64,000 nucleotides of DNA from Enoplolaimus lenunculus. Its lineage: Eukaryota; Nematoda; Enoplea; Enoplida; Thoracostomopsidae. The stretch lies in NCBI GenBank assembly GCA_030248215.1, contig JASANG010000972.1:1-64000 (forward strand), in the 5' to 3' direction. The notes beneath the pieces are model-generated. The model had not been told where the DNA came from and did not search any database. It was given only the letters and a program-made list of their open reading frames with translations. Below, piece by piece: positions 22,703 through 33,699 of this stretch; position 1 is the first letter of the stretch; the number at the start of each line of letters is the position of its first letter. The position numbers were made by a program, and so were the translations under genes.

Positions 22703-22978
22703 AGGCAACTATTAAGCCTTTTAGGCTTTAGTTTCAAGCCCAGATATGCAATATCCTTCACTGCTTACACTATAATGCTATTAGTTTTGGAAGATCTGGC
22801 GACATTTCTATTGTAAATAGGTTCCGTAGTGGATCAGTATGAGTTCTGCAGACTATCTATTGAAAATGATACATTCTCTAATAGGCCTGAGGCCCTGAGG
22901 GGGAGCTAGTTGGGTATTATATATTTTCACTAGACACATTTCTATCGTTATTAATTACTAATATTTCTTTTCCTGCAG

Positions 22979-23053
22979 ATCCAACAGTCCGATTCTGAAC
23001 TCGGTCGCCAGCAATATGTGAAATATCTGAAGCAAAAGATACTGTTTAATTGA
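22979..23053 (+). CDS. Candidate terminal exon on the plus strand
   Basis: A strong polypyrimidine acceptor (TTTCTTTTCCTGCAG) is followed by 24 codons reading SDSELGRQQYVKYLKQKIL before TGA. Upstream exons were not identified. Family unknown. Confidence 0.35.
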   Translation: MQQSDSELGRQQYVKYLKQKILFN

Positions 23054-23250
23054 AGCGTCGAGAAAAGCGCTTAAGCATGCAGAGACCTCTACATGTAATC
23101 TTATTGCAAATTGGGCAATCTGTAAGTGTAATGAAAAACATACATCTAAAGTGAAACTATGAGTATACGCGGCTTGTGTATGTGCAGACTGTGTAATGTT
23201 AACACATTACATAGTTGTGCACATATACCACCAGAGGAAATTAGGATATC

Positions 23251-23323
23251 GGCCGCGTGGTGTAATGGGTAGCGCGCTTGATTCGCGAGCGAGAGGTCCG
23301 AGGTTCGATTCCCGGCGTGGCCA
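23251..23323 (+). tRNA. tRNA-like sequence (Ala-CGC-like), probably a pseudogene or SINE-type head
   Basis: The acceptor arms GGCCGCG and CGTGGCC pair over seven positions (one G-T). Box A (TGGTGTAATGGG) and box B (GGTTCGATTCC) are intact. A seven-base anticodon loop TTCGCGA would give anticodon CGC (Ala). Two mismatches in the T stem (CGAGG against CCCGG), an imperfect anticodon stem and the lack of a TTTT run right after it argue against a working tRNA. It stands directly before the gag-like frames. Confidence 0.5.
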
Positions 23324-23881
23324 TATCTTTCGGAGAAATAAGGGGAAAACGGAAACATGGAAGTGGAACACCGTCAGTGGGAGTAAAACCATTGAAGGTG
23401 GATATAGAAGTGGAATACAGAAGGTTGAAAAGATTGAGCGGAAGGGAGCAGTTGGCGGCGTTTGGAATAACCCCGTCGGTAGAGAGCTTGACGGAGATGG
23501 AGGTCTCAGAGGTAGAACCTACATCGTCAGGTGAAGCTCAGAAACCGTCGAGTATGTCAAGCGGTGGGCGTCGACGGCGACGTCACCTGTGGAGAAAACG
23601 GACGGCAAGAAAAAGAAATGGAAAAAGAAGGAGGGTGTAATTCGGGTTTGGCAGAGTATAGTCCGGCGTTGTTTCTAGAGGAGGCGTTGAAACGAGATAT
23701 TGAAAATCGGCAGTTGCAGGATAAGGAATTGATCGAAAGATTGAAAGCAGCGTTGACCAGAATGTACCCACCAGGGGGATTCGGGGTTGCAGAAATCGAA
23801 AGTTCTTATGCGATGGTACAGGCGAACGTACGGGATTAAGAAGGAAATTGGACGCTGCGGAAGGAAACGGATATTGAGGCA

Positions 23882-25873
23882 ATGTCCATGGCTAATAAGC
23901 TACGGGCATATCAGGAGTTCGCTGTAGAGGCATGGAGAGATTTGCTGGGTTACGCGGAACGCGTAACGCAGAACCGAAAAAGGATTGTGGAATTGGAAAC
24001 AGCGGTTTTAGCGGCTGGAGACCAGCGGCAGAGGGGTCACGAGCATGTGTCCGGTGCGGAACAGCTGGTGAGGCGGACTGAGGAAAAGGTAAAGGAGAAG
24101 GAAGCCGAGCGTCAATCGATGATGGAAAAGTTGAATAAGGCATTGGAGGAGGTAATGACGCTCGTAGGAGAAAAGAGGCAGCTGGAGAACCAGGTGCAGG
24201 AATTGGCTGAGGAGAATGATAGGTTGAAAAAGAAAGTTGCCGGAGATAGATGGGAAGAGTCACCGGAGCCGTCCGACGATAGGACGTCTGCGAGTCAAAA
24301 GGGAGCGTTGAAGAGACAGAGGTCTCTAACGCCGGGACGTGCACGGAAAACGGTGCGCATGGATATTGAAGAGGTGGAGTTGTCCGGGGGCACAGAGGAT
24401 GAGGTAGCGTCGGTACAGGTGATAGGTGAAAAGGATGTGCCGCGGACAACGGTCGGACAAAGGAAACATGAGACGCGAGGCCAAGCGGCCTCGCAGATTG
24501 TGCAAAGGACAAGGCGACCCGGGAAGGGCATAGTTGCTTTTCCGGATATGGTCATCTTGCCAAGGGGACACATGTTGATCAACTACAAGGGTGGTTATCA
24601 ACAGGTGCTGCATGCGAATTATTTTGAAGGGAACGATTCGCCGGAACAACCGGATATAGGGATACCGAAGGATTTGTTGCGGCGTTTAGCGGTCCACTGG
24701 GCGACGGCAGCGATCAAGGCGTTCGAATTTTATCTCAGGAAGGAGGCCTTGATTTCGGAATGGCTGGAATGTTTGAACTATGCGGAGCGCGGCTTAGCAG
24801 CGCGTTTATTCCGCATGGTGGAGATGGAGCCGCAGGTGTATCAGGCGGTGATGAGATGGTTTGGAAGGATAGTGAGAGAGGCGGCGGCACGTGCAGTGGT
24901 CACGCGCGGTCTGCATTGGGGACGAGCACCGGCGGATTTCTTTGTACCGTTGTCGGCTCATGTAATCATGCAATTGTTCGACAAGTCAAAGGATCCGCAG
25001 GTAGCAAGGATAAGGCCAATGATTATGGCCCGGGCGTATGCGAATCAAAAGTATTGGACGCTCAGGAGGAAGTTAGAACGGGAAAATTTGAAGGCAATGG
25101 TGCCGGAGGATCCCACGGTAAGGGCAGAGATGAAGTTGAAATTACTGCCGTTACAGAAGGAAGTGCAGGCGGAAACGGAAAAGCTGTTGGCAGTGAGTAC
25201 GCTGCGGACCATAGCGAATTTGGCGCTATGGTTCCCAGAAGCATACTCATATCCGGAGAACAAAAGGGAAGCGGAGCTGCCAGAGTTGGCACCGGATGAG
25301 GAGTCGAAAAGGCAACTGGCGGATATGGTGGAAGATTATGACCAGAAGGAGACGGAGGAGTTGGCCAGGATCGCCGAAGTAAATAGGAGGGCCCTGGACT
25401 TGTGTCGATGGTATTTGTTTGACGATTTGGAAAAGGCGGCTCGAGGAGTGGAGCCAATGGATACACAGGTAACAGGACAGGAAGAAGTACAGCCGGGTCC
25501 GAGCAAAGCTCGTACGCGGTCCGAAACGCAGGCGGAATCGGCCGGCGAACAGGCGGAAGAGAAAAGGAAAATGGAGTTTGAACCGGTGAGCGAGGGGGAG
25601 TTTGACGTGCTGGAAGAAGCAGGGCCAACACCGTCTACGGAAAAGCAACAAAAGAAATCGGTGGTGACGTTACAGGCAAAGAAAGAGGAAAAGCGGGCGG
25701 AGGGGTATGTGACGCCTCCGCCGGCAGAGAAAGAGGGGTCAGAAGGGAAGCTGACACCAAGGAAGTCACCACGGATACAGAAGCAGAAAGAGGCGAAGGC
25801 ACAGGAGAAGTCGAAGGAGCTATTATGGGAGCAATTAATAATGCTGCAGCCTAAAAAGGTGAGGTCGCAGTAG
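23882..25873 (+). CDS. Gag-like protein of the LTR element (663-codon frame)
   Basis: An ATG-started frame of 663 residues. Residues about 40-125 are heptad-rich (coiled coil: Leu/Glu/Lys/Gln). A basic hinge follows (KRQRSLTPGRARKTVRM), then a helical middle (about 230-500) containing RLAVHWATAAIKAFEFYLRK and ALDLCRWYLFDD, which would fit a capsid-like fold, then a charged disordered tail. There is no zinc knuckle and no enzyme motif. I call it Gag-like from its position before a polypurine tract and LTR, not from a recognised family. Related frames lie just up- and downstream. The minus-strand ORFs here are shadows. Confidence 0.5.
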   Translation: MSMANKLRAYQEFAVEAWRDLLGYAERVTQNRKRIVELETAVLAAGDQRQRGHEHVSGAEQLVRRTEEKVKEKEAERQSMMEKLNKALEEVMTLVGEKRQLENQVQELAEENDRLKKKVAGDRWEESPEPSDDRTSASQKGALKRQRSLTPGRARKTVRMDIEEVELSGGTEDEVASVQVIGEKDVPRTTVGQRKHETRGQAASQIVQRTRRPGKGIVAFPDMVILPRGHMLINYKGGYQQVLHANYFEGNDSPEQPDIGIPKDLLRRLAVHWATAAIKAFEFYLRKEALISEWLECLNYAERGLAARLFRMVEMEPQVYQAVMRWFGRIVREAAARAVVTRGLHWGRAPADFFVPLSAHVIMQLFDKSKDPQVARIRPMIMARAYANQKYWTLRRKLERENLKAMVPEDPTVRAEMKLKLLPLQKEVQAETEKLLAVSTLRTIANLALWFPEAYSYPENKREAELPELAPDEESKRQLADMVEDYDQKETEELARIAEVNRRALDLCRWYLFDDLEKAARGVEPMDTQVTGQEEVQPGPSKARTRSETQAESAGEQAEEKRKMEFEPVSEGEFDVLEEAGPTPSTEKQQKKSVVTLQAKKEEKRAEGYVTPPPAEKEGSEGKLTPRKSPRIQKQKEAKAQEKSKELLWEQLIMLQPKKVRSQ

Positions 25874-25933
25874 GAGTCAGAGGAGAAACCGAGCACGAGT
25901 TCGGGTTAGCCACCGGCACCGGGATATATCGCG

Positions 25934-26374
25934 GTGAGAGGGCCGGACGGGAAGTTGAAATGGAGATTTGACAAGGATGCGAGAAGAAGGGCAATGGCCC
26001 AGAGGGCGCGCGTTAGTCCAAAGAGACCAACGGGCGGATATGTACGACCGGCCGCAGGGTCGGTGGTGAGTAAAATCGTACCGAGGCAGGCGAATCCGGT
26101 GTATAGTGCATCGGCTGTGCGATCGCAGACAGCGCCTGGGTACCGAGGGACAGGAACGGCAACACAGGGGGTGGCTGGTAGTCCACCCGCTGGGACGGCA
26201 GGGGTACGGCAGCGTGTCCGGCAAGTGTCGGACGAGCGGTACCCGGTACGGGTTGGCGGCCGCGTGGGACAACCGCAAGTGGCGTCCGGGCGTGGCTATT
26301 ATAGTCAGCAAGTGGGCGACAACAGCAGCAACAACGGGCGTCGCGATCGTTGGGGCGCGACAATCCATGGGTGA
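25934..26374 (+). CDS. Gag C-terminal-like frame, Gly/Arg/Tyr-rich
   Basis: It reads RQANPVYSASAVRSQTAPG and similar low-complexity basic sequence ending near YYSQQVGDNSSNNGRR. The minus-strand frame 44,021-44,548 is clearly homologous (PRQANPVYDSSAVYAS) but has a 16-residue tandem repeat (VEQYPATVSGYVTQSQ type, four copies) at the equivalent place. It is probably the nucleic-acid-binding tail of the same Gag-like protein. Confidence 0.5.
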   Translation: MRGPDGKLKWRFDKDARRRAMAQRARVSPKRPTGGYVRPAAGSVVSKIVPRQANPVYSASAVRSQTAPGYRGTGTATQGVAGSPPAGTAGVRQRVRQVSDERYPVRVGGRVGQPQVASGRGYYSQQVGDNSSNNGRRDRWGATIHG

Positions 26375-26872
26375 CACAAGAGGAGTTGGACGCCTATTAT
26401 GCAGACGTCCCTCGAGAAATTCGGCGGAAGCACTTTTGAAGGACTGGTAATGGACTTTTTGTTATGGGGGTTGTTAAGGTGTTGTTTCGGGGGTGATGCT
26501 ACGGGGTGACGGATTGACTTTATTTGGGATAGTATTGTGGGTTCGAGTAGGTGATTGTTTCAGGGTAATGTTGTATGGGTGCTGGGGGTGCGCTGGTACG
26601 CTAGTTAATTAGGACAGTTGGACGCATTGACAATTTTCGTCGTGGGTCGTTATGGGTGTTATTGTGGGTTGACAAAAACTGTAAAAAACTAAATAAAAAG
26701 TAATAAAAAGAAAGAAAACGAAAGAAAAATTGTTGTGTGTTATTGTTGATTATTGTTAATAATTGTTGATATTGTGGTGGATTTACGCTTTTTAGCGACG
26801 GCAAAAAAGGCAGTAAATAGGGCCATAAAATTTTGTTCGATACCAGGGTCGGCATCTGTGCCGAAGGGGGGA

Positions 26873-27939
26873 TGTAGGTGGCTCAGCCACTCTTAAACCT
26901 CTTTCAAACTAAAAACTAAAATATAAAATAAAACCAAATATCAAAACCGCACCTTAAGGAGTCCCTGGCTCCACCTAGTCTCTCTTAGAACTTAAGTTAG
27001 GCTTAGGCGTTGCTACAAGGCGTAGAAGTTGATAAAACTATGCTATGGCGGCTGTGTCCGCAATGCAAACTTACCTGGGCCCTGCGTGGCCGTAAGATAT
27101 CGTTGATTAATTGTGCATATCATTTTGGCTATAATTGCTACTAACGACATAGCTAGGCCATGTCAGCACCAAAATGGTGCTTGGTGATTGGTTGTGAAAT
27201 AACAGTATTGTTGTTGTTGTGTTGTGTTGTGGCAAAGGTGTACCGGGTGTGTGGCTCTGGACCTCAACCGCATAGCGGACACCCAATTGTGGGTGTCGGC
27301 GAAATGCAAATGAGGTCGAGATGCAAAAGGGGTAGCCAGGACCGGAATCATTATCATTCTTGGAGAGCTAGTGAACGGTGGTGAAAATTGTATCTATCTA
27401 ACCTACAGAGTTTTACGGTTTTTATTTTGTTTCTAACGTATCGGACGCATTGACGGCAAGTGAAACTTGGGTAAGTAGGATTGAACGGATTTAGCTTAAG
27501 TATTGTCACGGTGGCAGGCATGTGAAGGAAACCACGGTGCATAGGTTTAATCGGAATTGCGCAAGGCGCGGAATTTACCCAGTATAGAATACTAGTGTCA
27601 TGTGTTAAAGGAACTTGGGATATTTAAGGAATTCTAACAGGGTTAGAATTGCACGGATTCTGGAAAACGGCAAAAGTATTGGGAACGGTAAAGCCAGTGG
27701 CTGGATTAAACCAGATTCAGGCGTCGGCTTTAAGGATTCCGGCTCGGGTTGCCAGTTAAATTACATAACCTGTGATTTACTGGTGGTGTTATTTGGCGTT
27801 ATACAGGATTTGGGTTGGGGTTTTAATAAACATTTACCGGCCGCGTTTTACTAAATCAGAGCGATAAGCATACATCGAGAAAAGAACTATACAGGAGATA
27901 CCGGATACAGGCTTGAGCTAAAATCAGGAACTTCTCACA
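26873..27939 (+). repeat. LTR (3') of the gag-like element
   Basis: It begins TGTAGGTGGCTCAGCC and ends TCTCACA (TG...CA), about 1,067 bp. It contains GGGCCCTGCGTGGCC and, near the end, AATAAA (27,825-27,830), a likely poly(A) signal. Three partial relatives lie at 42,632-43,345 (+), 44,570-44,998 (-) and 45,000-45,489 (+). Confidence 0.7.
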
Positions 27940-28331
27940 AGGGCTACTATTGCTCCGTTCGCAACAGCGGCTGGCCGCCTCCAGATACTGCATCGCTGTA
28001 ACGTATAAAAACGTACTCTAAGTCTGCGCCATGACTTATGAAAGCACTGATTACATTAAGTCACAAAAATCTACTGTTTTAGATGTTCAATTCAATGTAA
28101 GTAAATTTTTAAGTGTGTTAAATTTGGCAACAGTAACAATAAAACAAGCATGTGTTCATAATAATTAGATATTGCACCATGCCAGCACCGACATTATTTT
28201 GTGTTAAATAATATAGGGTTAAAAGAAAGTTCAGGGCGCGAACACAATAGAACTATCACGTCTTCGTTTTATCTTAATTGCTTAATTCAAACACCGTGTC
28301 AGATATCCTTAGACTTTTCCGTCTACTCCAG
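27940..28331. other. AT-rich, no gene seen
   Basis: Nothing identifiable before the acceptor at 28,331. Confidence 0.3.
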
Positions 28332-28509
28332 AGCGGACATCGATAATACTAGCACTACAGCGATCAGTGCTCGATCAGGAGGGCACTGTAACTGGCGTGG
28401 TTGTTGTACTTTGACTCAATGTTGTGGACCTAAATGTAAAGCAGTGATACTTAAATTGGAAAGTACGCAGCTGACTTTTCAAGATAGTATAGCCGTATGT
28501 GCGCAATGA
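28332..28509 (+). CDS. Candidate terminal exon of a cysteine-rich secreted peptide
   Basis: A good acceptor (CTTTTCCGTCTACTCCAG) opens a frame of 58 codons to TGA 28,507-28,509. After a Ser/Thr-rich lead it reads CNWRGCCTLTQCCGPKC, with a further Cys near the end (AVCAQ). Seven cysteines in a short tail suggest a disulfide-rich extracellular peptide. I do not recognise the pattern. The signal-peptide exon is not found. Confidence 0.4.
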
Positions 28510-29115
28510 TAGTTAAGTATAGATATACGCAAGCGCTATACAAAAAACTAAATTAAAAAAATTAAAACGAACATCAGGCTACTGGTAAAGCTACTACAGA
28601 TTAATGCAAACCAAAAAAAGCAAAATATAAAAGAATGCACACACAACAGCACACCAAGCTGACATTACTCAACACACCAACAAAGCAGAAATTTTTCACG
28701 ATTTGCTCTTGAAACAAAAGTCGAGAATTACCTTTTACCTGAAGTTTCCGATCGCCTGACTGATCACCGAACTACTAATTGTTTGTCACTAAAGTAAAAG
28801 ATATCACGTTTTCAAGTTCTTTGACTCCGATTAAACAATCGGTGCGTGCGATGATGCCGTTGAGACAGAAACCGTAGGAACACGTCCCCAAAATGCCGAG
28901 GAACGGAAAGCTAGGCACTGAAGACATGACATGACCGAAAACACGGACGGTTAGTGGGGGAGGAGTAGTAATAGCAACAACTCGTTGCACTATCTCTTTA
29001 TCATGATTTTTAATAAACATACTGAAATTTGGATTGCTTATCAATTTTAATGGCGTCAAAAGCAGAGAACGTATGCTATGCGTTCGGAAAGAGAAGACGA
29101 ATCTGCACACTTAAC

Positions 29116-29819
29116 ATGGCATCACTATATGTAAGACTTCTAGTAGCAAGAGTTGTGCTTGTAGTACTGTCTATTGTGTTTATAGTGGAGACTGAAGTTG
29201 CTAATGACCGTTTCATCAAGGTACAAGTTTAAAGCGGTTAACTGACTATTGAACACCCAGTTGAAGTGTCAATAAACTGTTTTTGGTTCGAAATAGTCTA
29301 CGTGCACAAACAGTGTGCATATAGTCGAATATATACAATCAGACAAAACAACACATATAACTGAATTAACAAACACAAAAAACATAAATAGCATCAAAAA
29401 ATGATAAATACATTGTTACAATATACATAAATCTAAACCAATCATATGCTATACCTGGGAGATTGAAAACAAGCCAATACGTCCGTCTAAAAGCAGCACA
29501 ATTGCTGCAGACAGAAATATCTGTCGTCGTTGGCTGAGATCGACTTCAACTTATGAATAGCATCACTAAACTTCCTACGTGTGTAGCTGAAAACTCTGCG
29601 AACAAACGGTCTTTTCAGTGATAAATGCTCGGTTTATGGGAATCGTACAACATTGCGTTTGGCTGGTTGCACATGTTACTCTACGAACACTAATATAAAA
29701 TTTTATTTCAGGAAGGTAATGTGTGGAAGTTAAAAGACATCGCTGTGGTTACTGAAAAAAATGGTTTTTCTCTTTTTAAAATGGTTCCCGCACGTTCTCG
29801 ATTTCGGAAATTATTGTAG
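29116..29819 (+). CDS. Candidate two-exon small secreted protein (70 residues)
   Basis: Exon 1 (29,116-29,220, 35 codons) starts at ATG and encodes MASLYVRLLVARVVLVVLSI, then VFIVETEVANDRFIK: a hydrophobic core typical of a signal peptide or anchor. It ends at a GTACAAGT donor in phase 0. Exon 2 (29,712-29,819) follows acceptor TTTTATTTCAG and reads EGNVWKLKDIAVVTEKNGFS, then LFKMVPARSRFRKLL and TAG. Both parts are open and in phase. The short length means chance cannot be excluded. Family unknown. Confidence 0.4.
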
Positions 29820-30480
29820 AATACACGGACCACTTAATTATGAACATGCAAAAATTGTTATATATCAAATATACAACTGCGTTAAACGCTTGGGAAAAGG
29901 TCTGGATAATTCTACGAGATTTAACTGCGGCAACGTGTTATACCACTCGTGGAACTGATATCCGGTTGTAATCGAGTTCGGATGGGCTGTACCAGTATAC
30001 GAGGGTGAGTGAACTGAGCTGGGGTGTAAACCATTAGAGTGCACTATGCCAGAAATTCGAAACCAAAACTTGGAAGCATGCTGTTTATCCTCAGTATTAA
30101 ATACTATCAAATTGGTAAACTAACTCGGTTTTTGCCATCTGGAAACGATCAACCTTATAACTTGAATTCGAGTGCGATACCTTCACCACCTTTAGATTTT
30201 ATCAAGAAATATACAAGATAACAAGCATGCAAGACTTAGGTTTACGAAAATCGAAAGGCATCCTTTTTTTCTGCAAATGCAGCAAACCTATGAAAAGTTT
30301 CGTCAAGCAAGATTTTGGTAATGTATTATTTTTTAATAAATTCTGTATCAGGACAAAAAGCACAACATAACATAACATAACATTACATAGCATAAATAAC
30401 TAATTAAAATATTTGCGCTAACAGATGACGGGATTTTAGCAAAGTGATAAAAGATTAGTAAATTTTGTTGTTTATTTTAC
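29820..30480. other. AT-rich, no gene seen
   Basis: Short ORFs on both strands without coding character. A CATAACATAACATAACATTACAT run lies near 30,362-30,390. Confidence 0.3.
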
Positions 30481-30489
30481 ATTAAACGT

Positions 30490-31450
30490 TGATATAAATT
30501 ATTTTCTGGTACGCTTTGTTTTTCTCTTAACTATTCGACGGGTTTTCTTTTCCATCGTTTAACAACTCTCGGTCTAGCAGCCAGCAACGCTAAGCTTCTC
30601 CTTTGGCCTACGGCGTTTTTGCATGCGAGCAGCACCAACTTTGCCGTTACCGCCAAACTTCATTGAAATACAAGCTTGACCATATTTAGCCATGCTATAC
30701 AAACCAAGCGCAGAAAACTTAATAAGTTTGAAATCAAACAAGTAGGTTAGTATCTATATTGACTTAATAATTAAATTGCACGCACCCGTTTGAGAAGAGT
30801 AGGAATCGGTGACTGTTCGATCGGTTTTGCAACTTTGACCAACTCCTGAGTATAAGAATTACGGTTCAAGATTTCACCTTTGTTATTTGCAAAGCGATAT
30901 ATGACAGGATTTGTTTCAAGTACCTGACGTACAGTGTAAACTTCGTTAGAGAAAATTGGATCATAACCGCGAGTGAATGGTATATTTTTCATTTGAACAC
31001 AAACATGATCTCCAACGTTAAATTTGTGAGCTAATTTTGTTGTCTTCTTGTCCAAAAACTTAGTGCGATAAATTCCACCTTGGTTTTCAGGAGTGACTTG
31101 GGCAAGTGAAATGCCTTCAAGAACTCTAACTTTTTGGCGGTTCAAACCATTCACAATTTTATTTAAGTTGTTAATGGACCTTCATAATTGATTTGCCATG
31201 CAAAATTTGTAAGTCATACTTTTTAAACTCCGAATTGTTTGCTCGCTTTGAGAATTAATAATCTTAGGGACAGTTGTAAAAAATACCAAAAAGTTTTCAT
31301 GCTTAAAGAATTCTAAAACAATTTTGTTTGTAAATTCAACACCGTTATCTAAATTTACGGCACCGGTTTTTTTACCTGCTGCAAATATCGAAGCAAACGC
31401 TTCCTTTAATTCTAGAGCAGCTTTTGACTTTAGAGTTTTACACCTCAGAA
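30490..31450 (-). mobile_element. Polinton/Maverick fragment: integrase end plus small basic peptides
   Basis: The minus strand carries integrase-core motifs (LDNGVEFTN and a following EQTIRSLKSM-type helix) and, in an open frame at 30,771-31,154, the chromodomain-like C-terminal part (KFNVGDHVCVQMKNIPFTRG, then YDPIFSNEVYTVRQV). That layout is typical of Polinton integrases. Downstream lie short, very Lys/Arg-rich reading frames reminiscent of DNA-binding core peptides. No polymerase, ATPase or capsid gene is in the window, so it is an old broken fragment with several breaks. Confidence 0.65.
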
Positions 31451-31459
31451 ATCTCGAAA

Positions 31460-33290
31460 ATTCAGCGTGCGCTTTGCTACCAGTGACGGCTTAGACCAAT
31501 TTCTTAACGTACTGAAAGTTTCAAGGCATGTACTCCGTCATGCATCCTAAGATTGCTATATGATTTAACACACACAGAAATACCCTTTGGCCCGTCCTCA
31601 ATTGGGTGGCGGTATGATGGAAAAAAGACCATGCGATGCTACATAGAATATGAACTCTTGCTATTACGAATGAGAAAATGCTTCAATGCAGGACTCGAGA
31701 CGCAACAGCACAGCTGGCAGGCGTTTCTTCCCCACTCAGCTACAGAAGTTTGTCGTTCTAAACGTGATCGGCTCTAACGTCTTGTTTCGTTAATTTTTAA
31801 AATGATTTAAAAAATTTATTTTTTGTTGATTTTGAAAATACTACCGAATTATAATTATATAATTGATTTTTGAACATAATTTGGGCTTTAGCTTTAGCCA
31901 CCGCATTTTTGCAATATAGGTCGCTTTAATGCTACAGTCCGACTGTCTCGGTAATAGCATGAAATCTTAACAATCATTTGCAGCTGCGAAAACTTCAGAG
32001 TTGTTCTGTGGCAGTGTTTCCAAAAGCCGGCGAAGTGCCTGTAAACGGTGCTGGTTTAGTTTAATCGACAACGGTTTAAAATATAAAATGCTGTGCAATA
32101 AATCTGCTAGGTTCGCGATGCTCAGTTTAAAGTTGCCTGTATTATAAGCGTTCTAAATTTTTCAGCCAGCAAACTTTACATTTTTAATTCTGACGCATTT
32201 ATTGAGTTTTAGAATTTAAAGTCTATTAAAAACTCCAGTGGATGCGGCAACAAACAATTTGAAAAATGACTGCAATTCAAATATATTTGGAATGTTTATT
32301 TAATTTTTGTTTATCACGAATTCGAGATTGTGCAACTTCAGACGCCTACGTATACTCTTTGTTGTTGTAGGATTCAATAATTATTTTGAATGACGGCTTA
32401 AATATTTTACAGCTATTCCTAAATCAAACTGTTTGAACGGAATTACTGTTAAAAATCCAACAAAAGCTTGTTTTATTCTTATCACAAAAATTTAAATTAA
32501 ATTTGAATCGTTCGCTGTCGGAGTTGTGCATTATGTTTACTGTATCAAATAACATACGAAATTTTATCGCGTATCCAAATATAAACCTCAAATTTAAGCA
32601 AACACAATACTTCAAAAGCCACATTAGAAATTTCAACGTATAATAAAACTTATCGGGTTTATAGCTGATTGTAGAGCATAGCTGATTCCAGTTAAGTGAA
32701 TTTTTACTGAATATTTTGGCATCTTTTGGCCATAGTTTGCGTTTGATTGAAATAATAACTCGTTGATTTTAAAACTGTTGCATTGTGGCGATTTTGATGT
32801 CTTTTGACTGTTGAATAAAACCTGTGAATATTAGAGAGAACAATGGCCTTACACATTGCATTGAATTTGTGCCGAAGATCAAGTTTCTAGAGGTTGCATA
32901 GAGTCCTGGAATTTATTTAAATACCGACGCTGTTTGTTGTCAAGCTGATTAAAATATACACAAATGACGACTGTGTTTCAAAATATATAAGTATTACCTT
33001 TGTTTTTAAGCTGAAACTGTATTGATATTTGTCCATGTGAAGCAGCCCAGGTTAAGTTTTGATAACCAGAACAATTATGTTTCATTTATACAACTATGAG
33101 TTCAATTTTTAACTTTTGCATTCGAATATATTAAATTAAGCTGTGATCTTTTCACTTGCGGATTGAAATTGTTAGCTTTGCACATGTGCGGTGAATTTTT
33201 GACCTTTGTCGACCTGTGTTGTACATACTTGAGTAATTGCTTAACTTTACATGTACTGCTGGCAATCACTTTTAAGTAGGAAATAGCGAG
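31460..33290. other. AT-rich, no gene seen
   Basis: No exon-like frames, tRNAs or delimited repeats noticed. Confidence 0.3.
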
Positions 33291-33296
33291 AAAGAG

Positions 33297-33314
33297 AACA
33301 ACAACAACAACAAG

Positions 33315-33349
<35 letters not shown>

Positions 33350-33404
33350 GAAGAAGAACCAGAGCAAGAACAACAGCAGCAACAACAACAACAACAACAA
33401 CAAC
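33297..33404. repeat. (AAC)n microsatellite with AGA interruptions
   Basis: Near-pure AAC triplets. The poly-Val and poly-Cys ORFs on the minus strand are artefacts. Confidence 0.95.
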
Positions 33405-33581
33405 ACTTGTTAATGAGGAGTATCTCATACACTTTTGCTGATACTAACTGGAGATAAGTGCTAATTACCGCAAAGGTGTAGGAAAATTTTTTTGAAAAGT
33501 AGGCTCATTGATGTTTTATAGAGAATCTTAGTTAATTTTTAACTCTTAATAGTGGTTACAACGCTGAATATAAACAAAACA

Positions 33582-33685
33582 ATGCGCATTGCTATTTTGT
33601 GCGGTGTTATTCTTGGATGCTGGATATCTGTGACGTATTCCGATATCAATTCTTCCGATTCGTACTGGAATGCATTAAATTCAGC
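33582..33685 (+). CDS. Candidate first exon with signal peptide
   Basis: ATG followed by RIAILCGVILGCWISVTYS: a basic residue, a hydrophobic core of about 14 residues and a plausible signal-peptidase site (TYS-DI). Then DINSSDSYWNALNS runs to a GTATGT donor, phase 2. No matching second exon was found. Its phase and layout resemble the exon at 36,744, hinting at a small family of secreted-protein genes. Confidence 0.4.
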
Positions 33686-33699
33686 GTATGTTGTTGATT

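Larger units (their letters stand above)
23324..27939 (+). mobile_element. Gag-only LTR element (TR-GAG-like fossil) with its 3' LTR
   Basis: G- and purine-rich coding DNA (23.3-26.4 kb) is followed by a polypurine tract (GAAGGGGGGA, 26,863-26,872) and an LTR-like sequence that begins TGTAGGTGGCT (26,873) and ends TCTCACA (27,939). No reverse transcriptase or integrase frame is present, so it would depend on another element. No 5' LTR is visible: the left boundary is the tRNA-like sequence. It looks broken, with a few breaks in the coding part. Diverged relatives at 42.6-45.5 kb show it is a family. Age: moderately old, judging by LTR divergence. Confidence 0.65.

Noticed and set aside
24760-25299. 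179-codon ORF in the Gag-like region, plus several minus-strand ORFs
   Set aside because: They are shadows of the 663-codon frame, which has heptads and a consistent composition.
28775-29110. 111-codon minus-strand ORF ending VISFTLVTNN
   Set aside because: It overlaps the better-supported plus-strand signal-peptide exon, and I recognise no domain.
33102-33432. Poly-Val and poly-Cys minus-strand ORFs
   Set aside because: Produced by the (AAC)n microsatellite.
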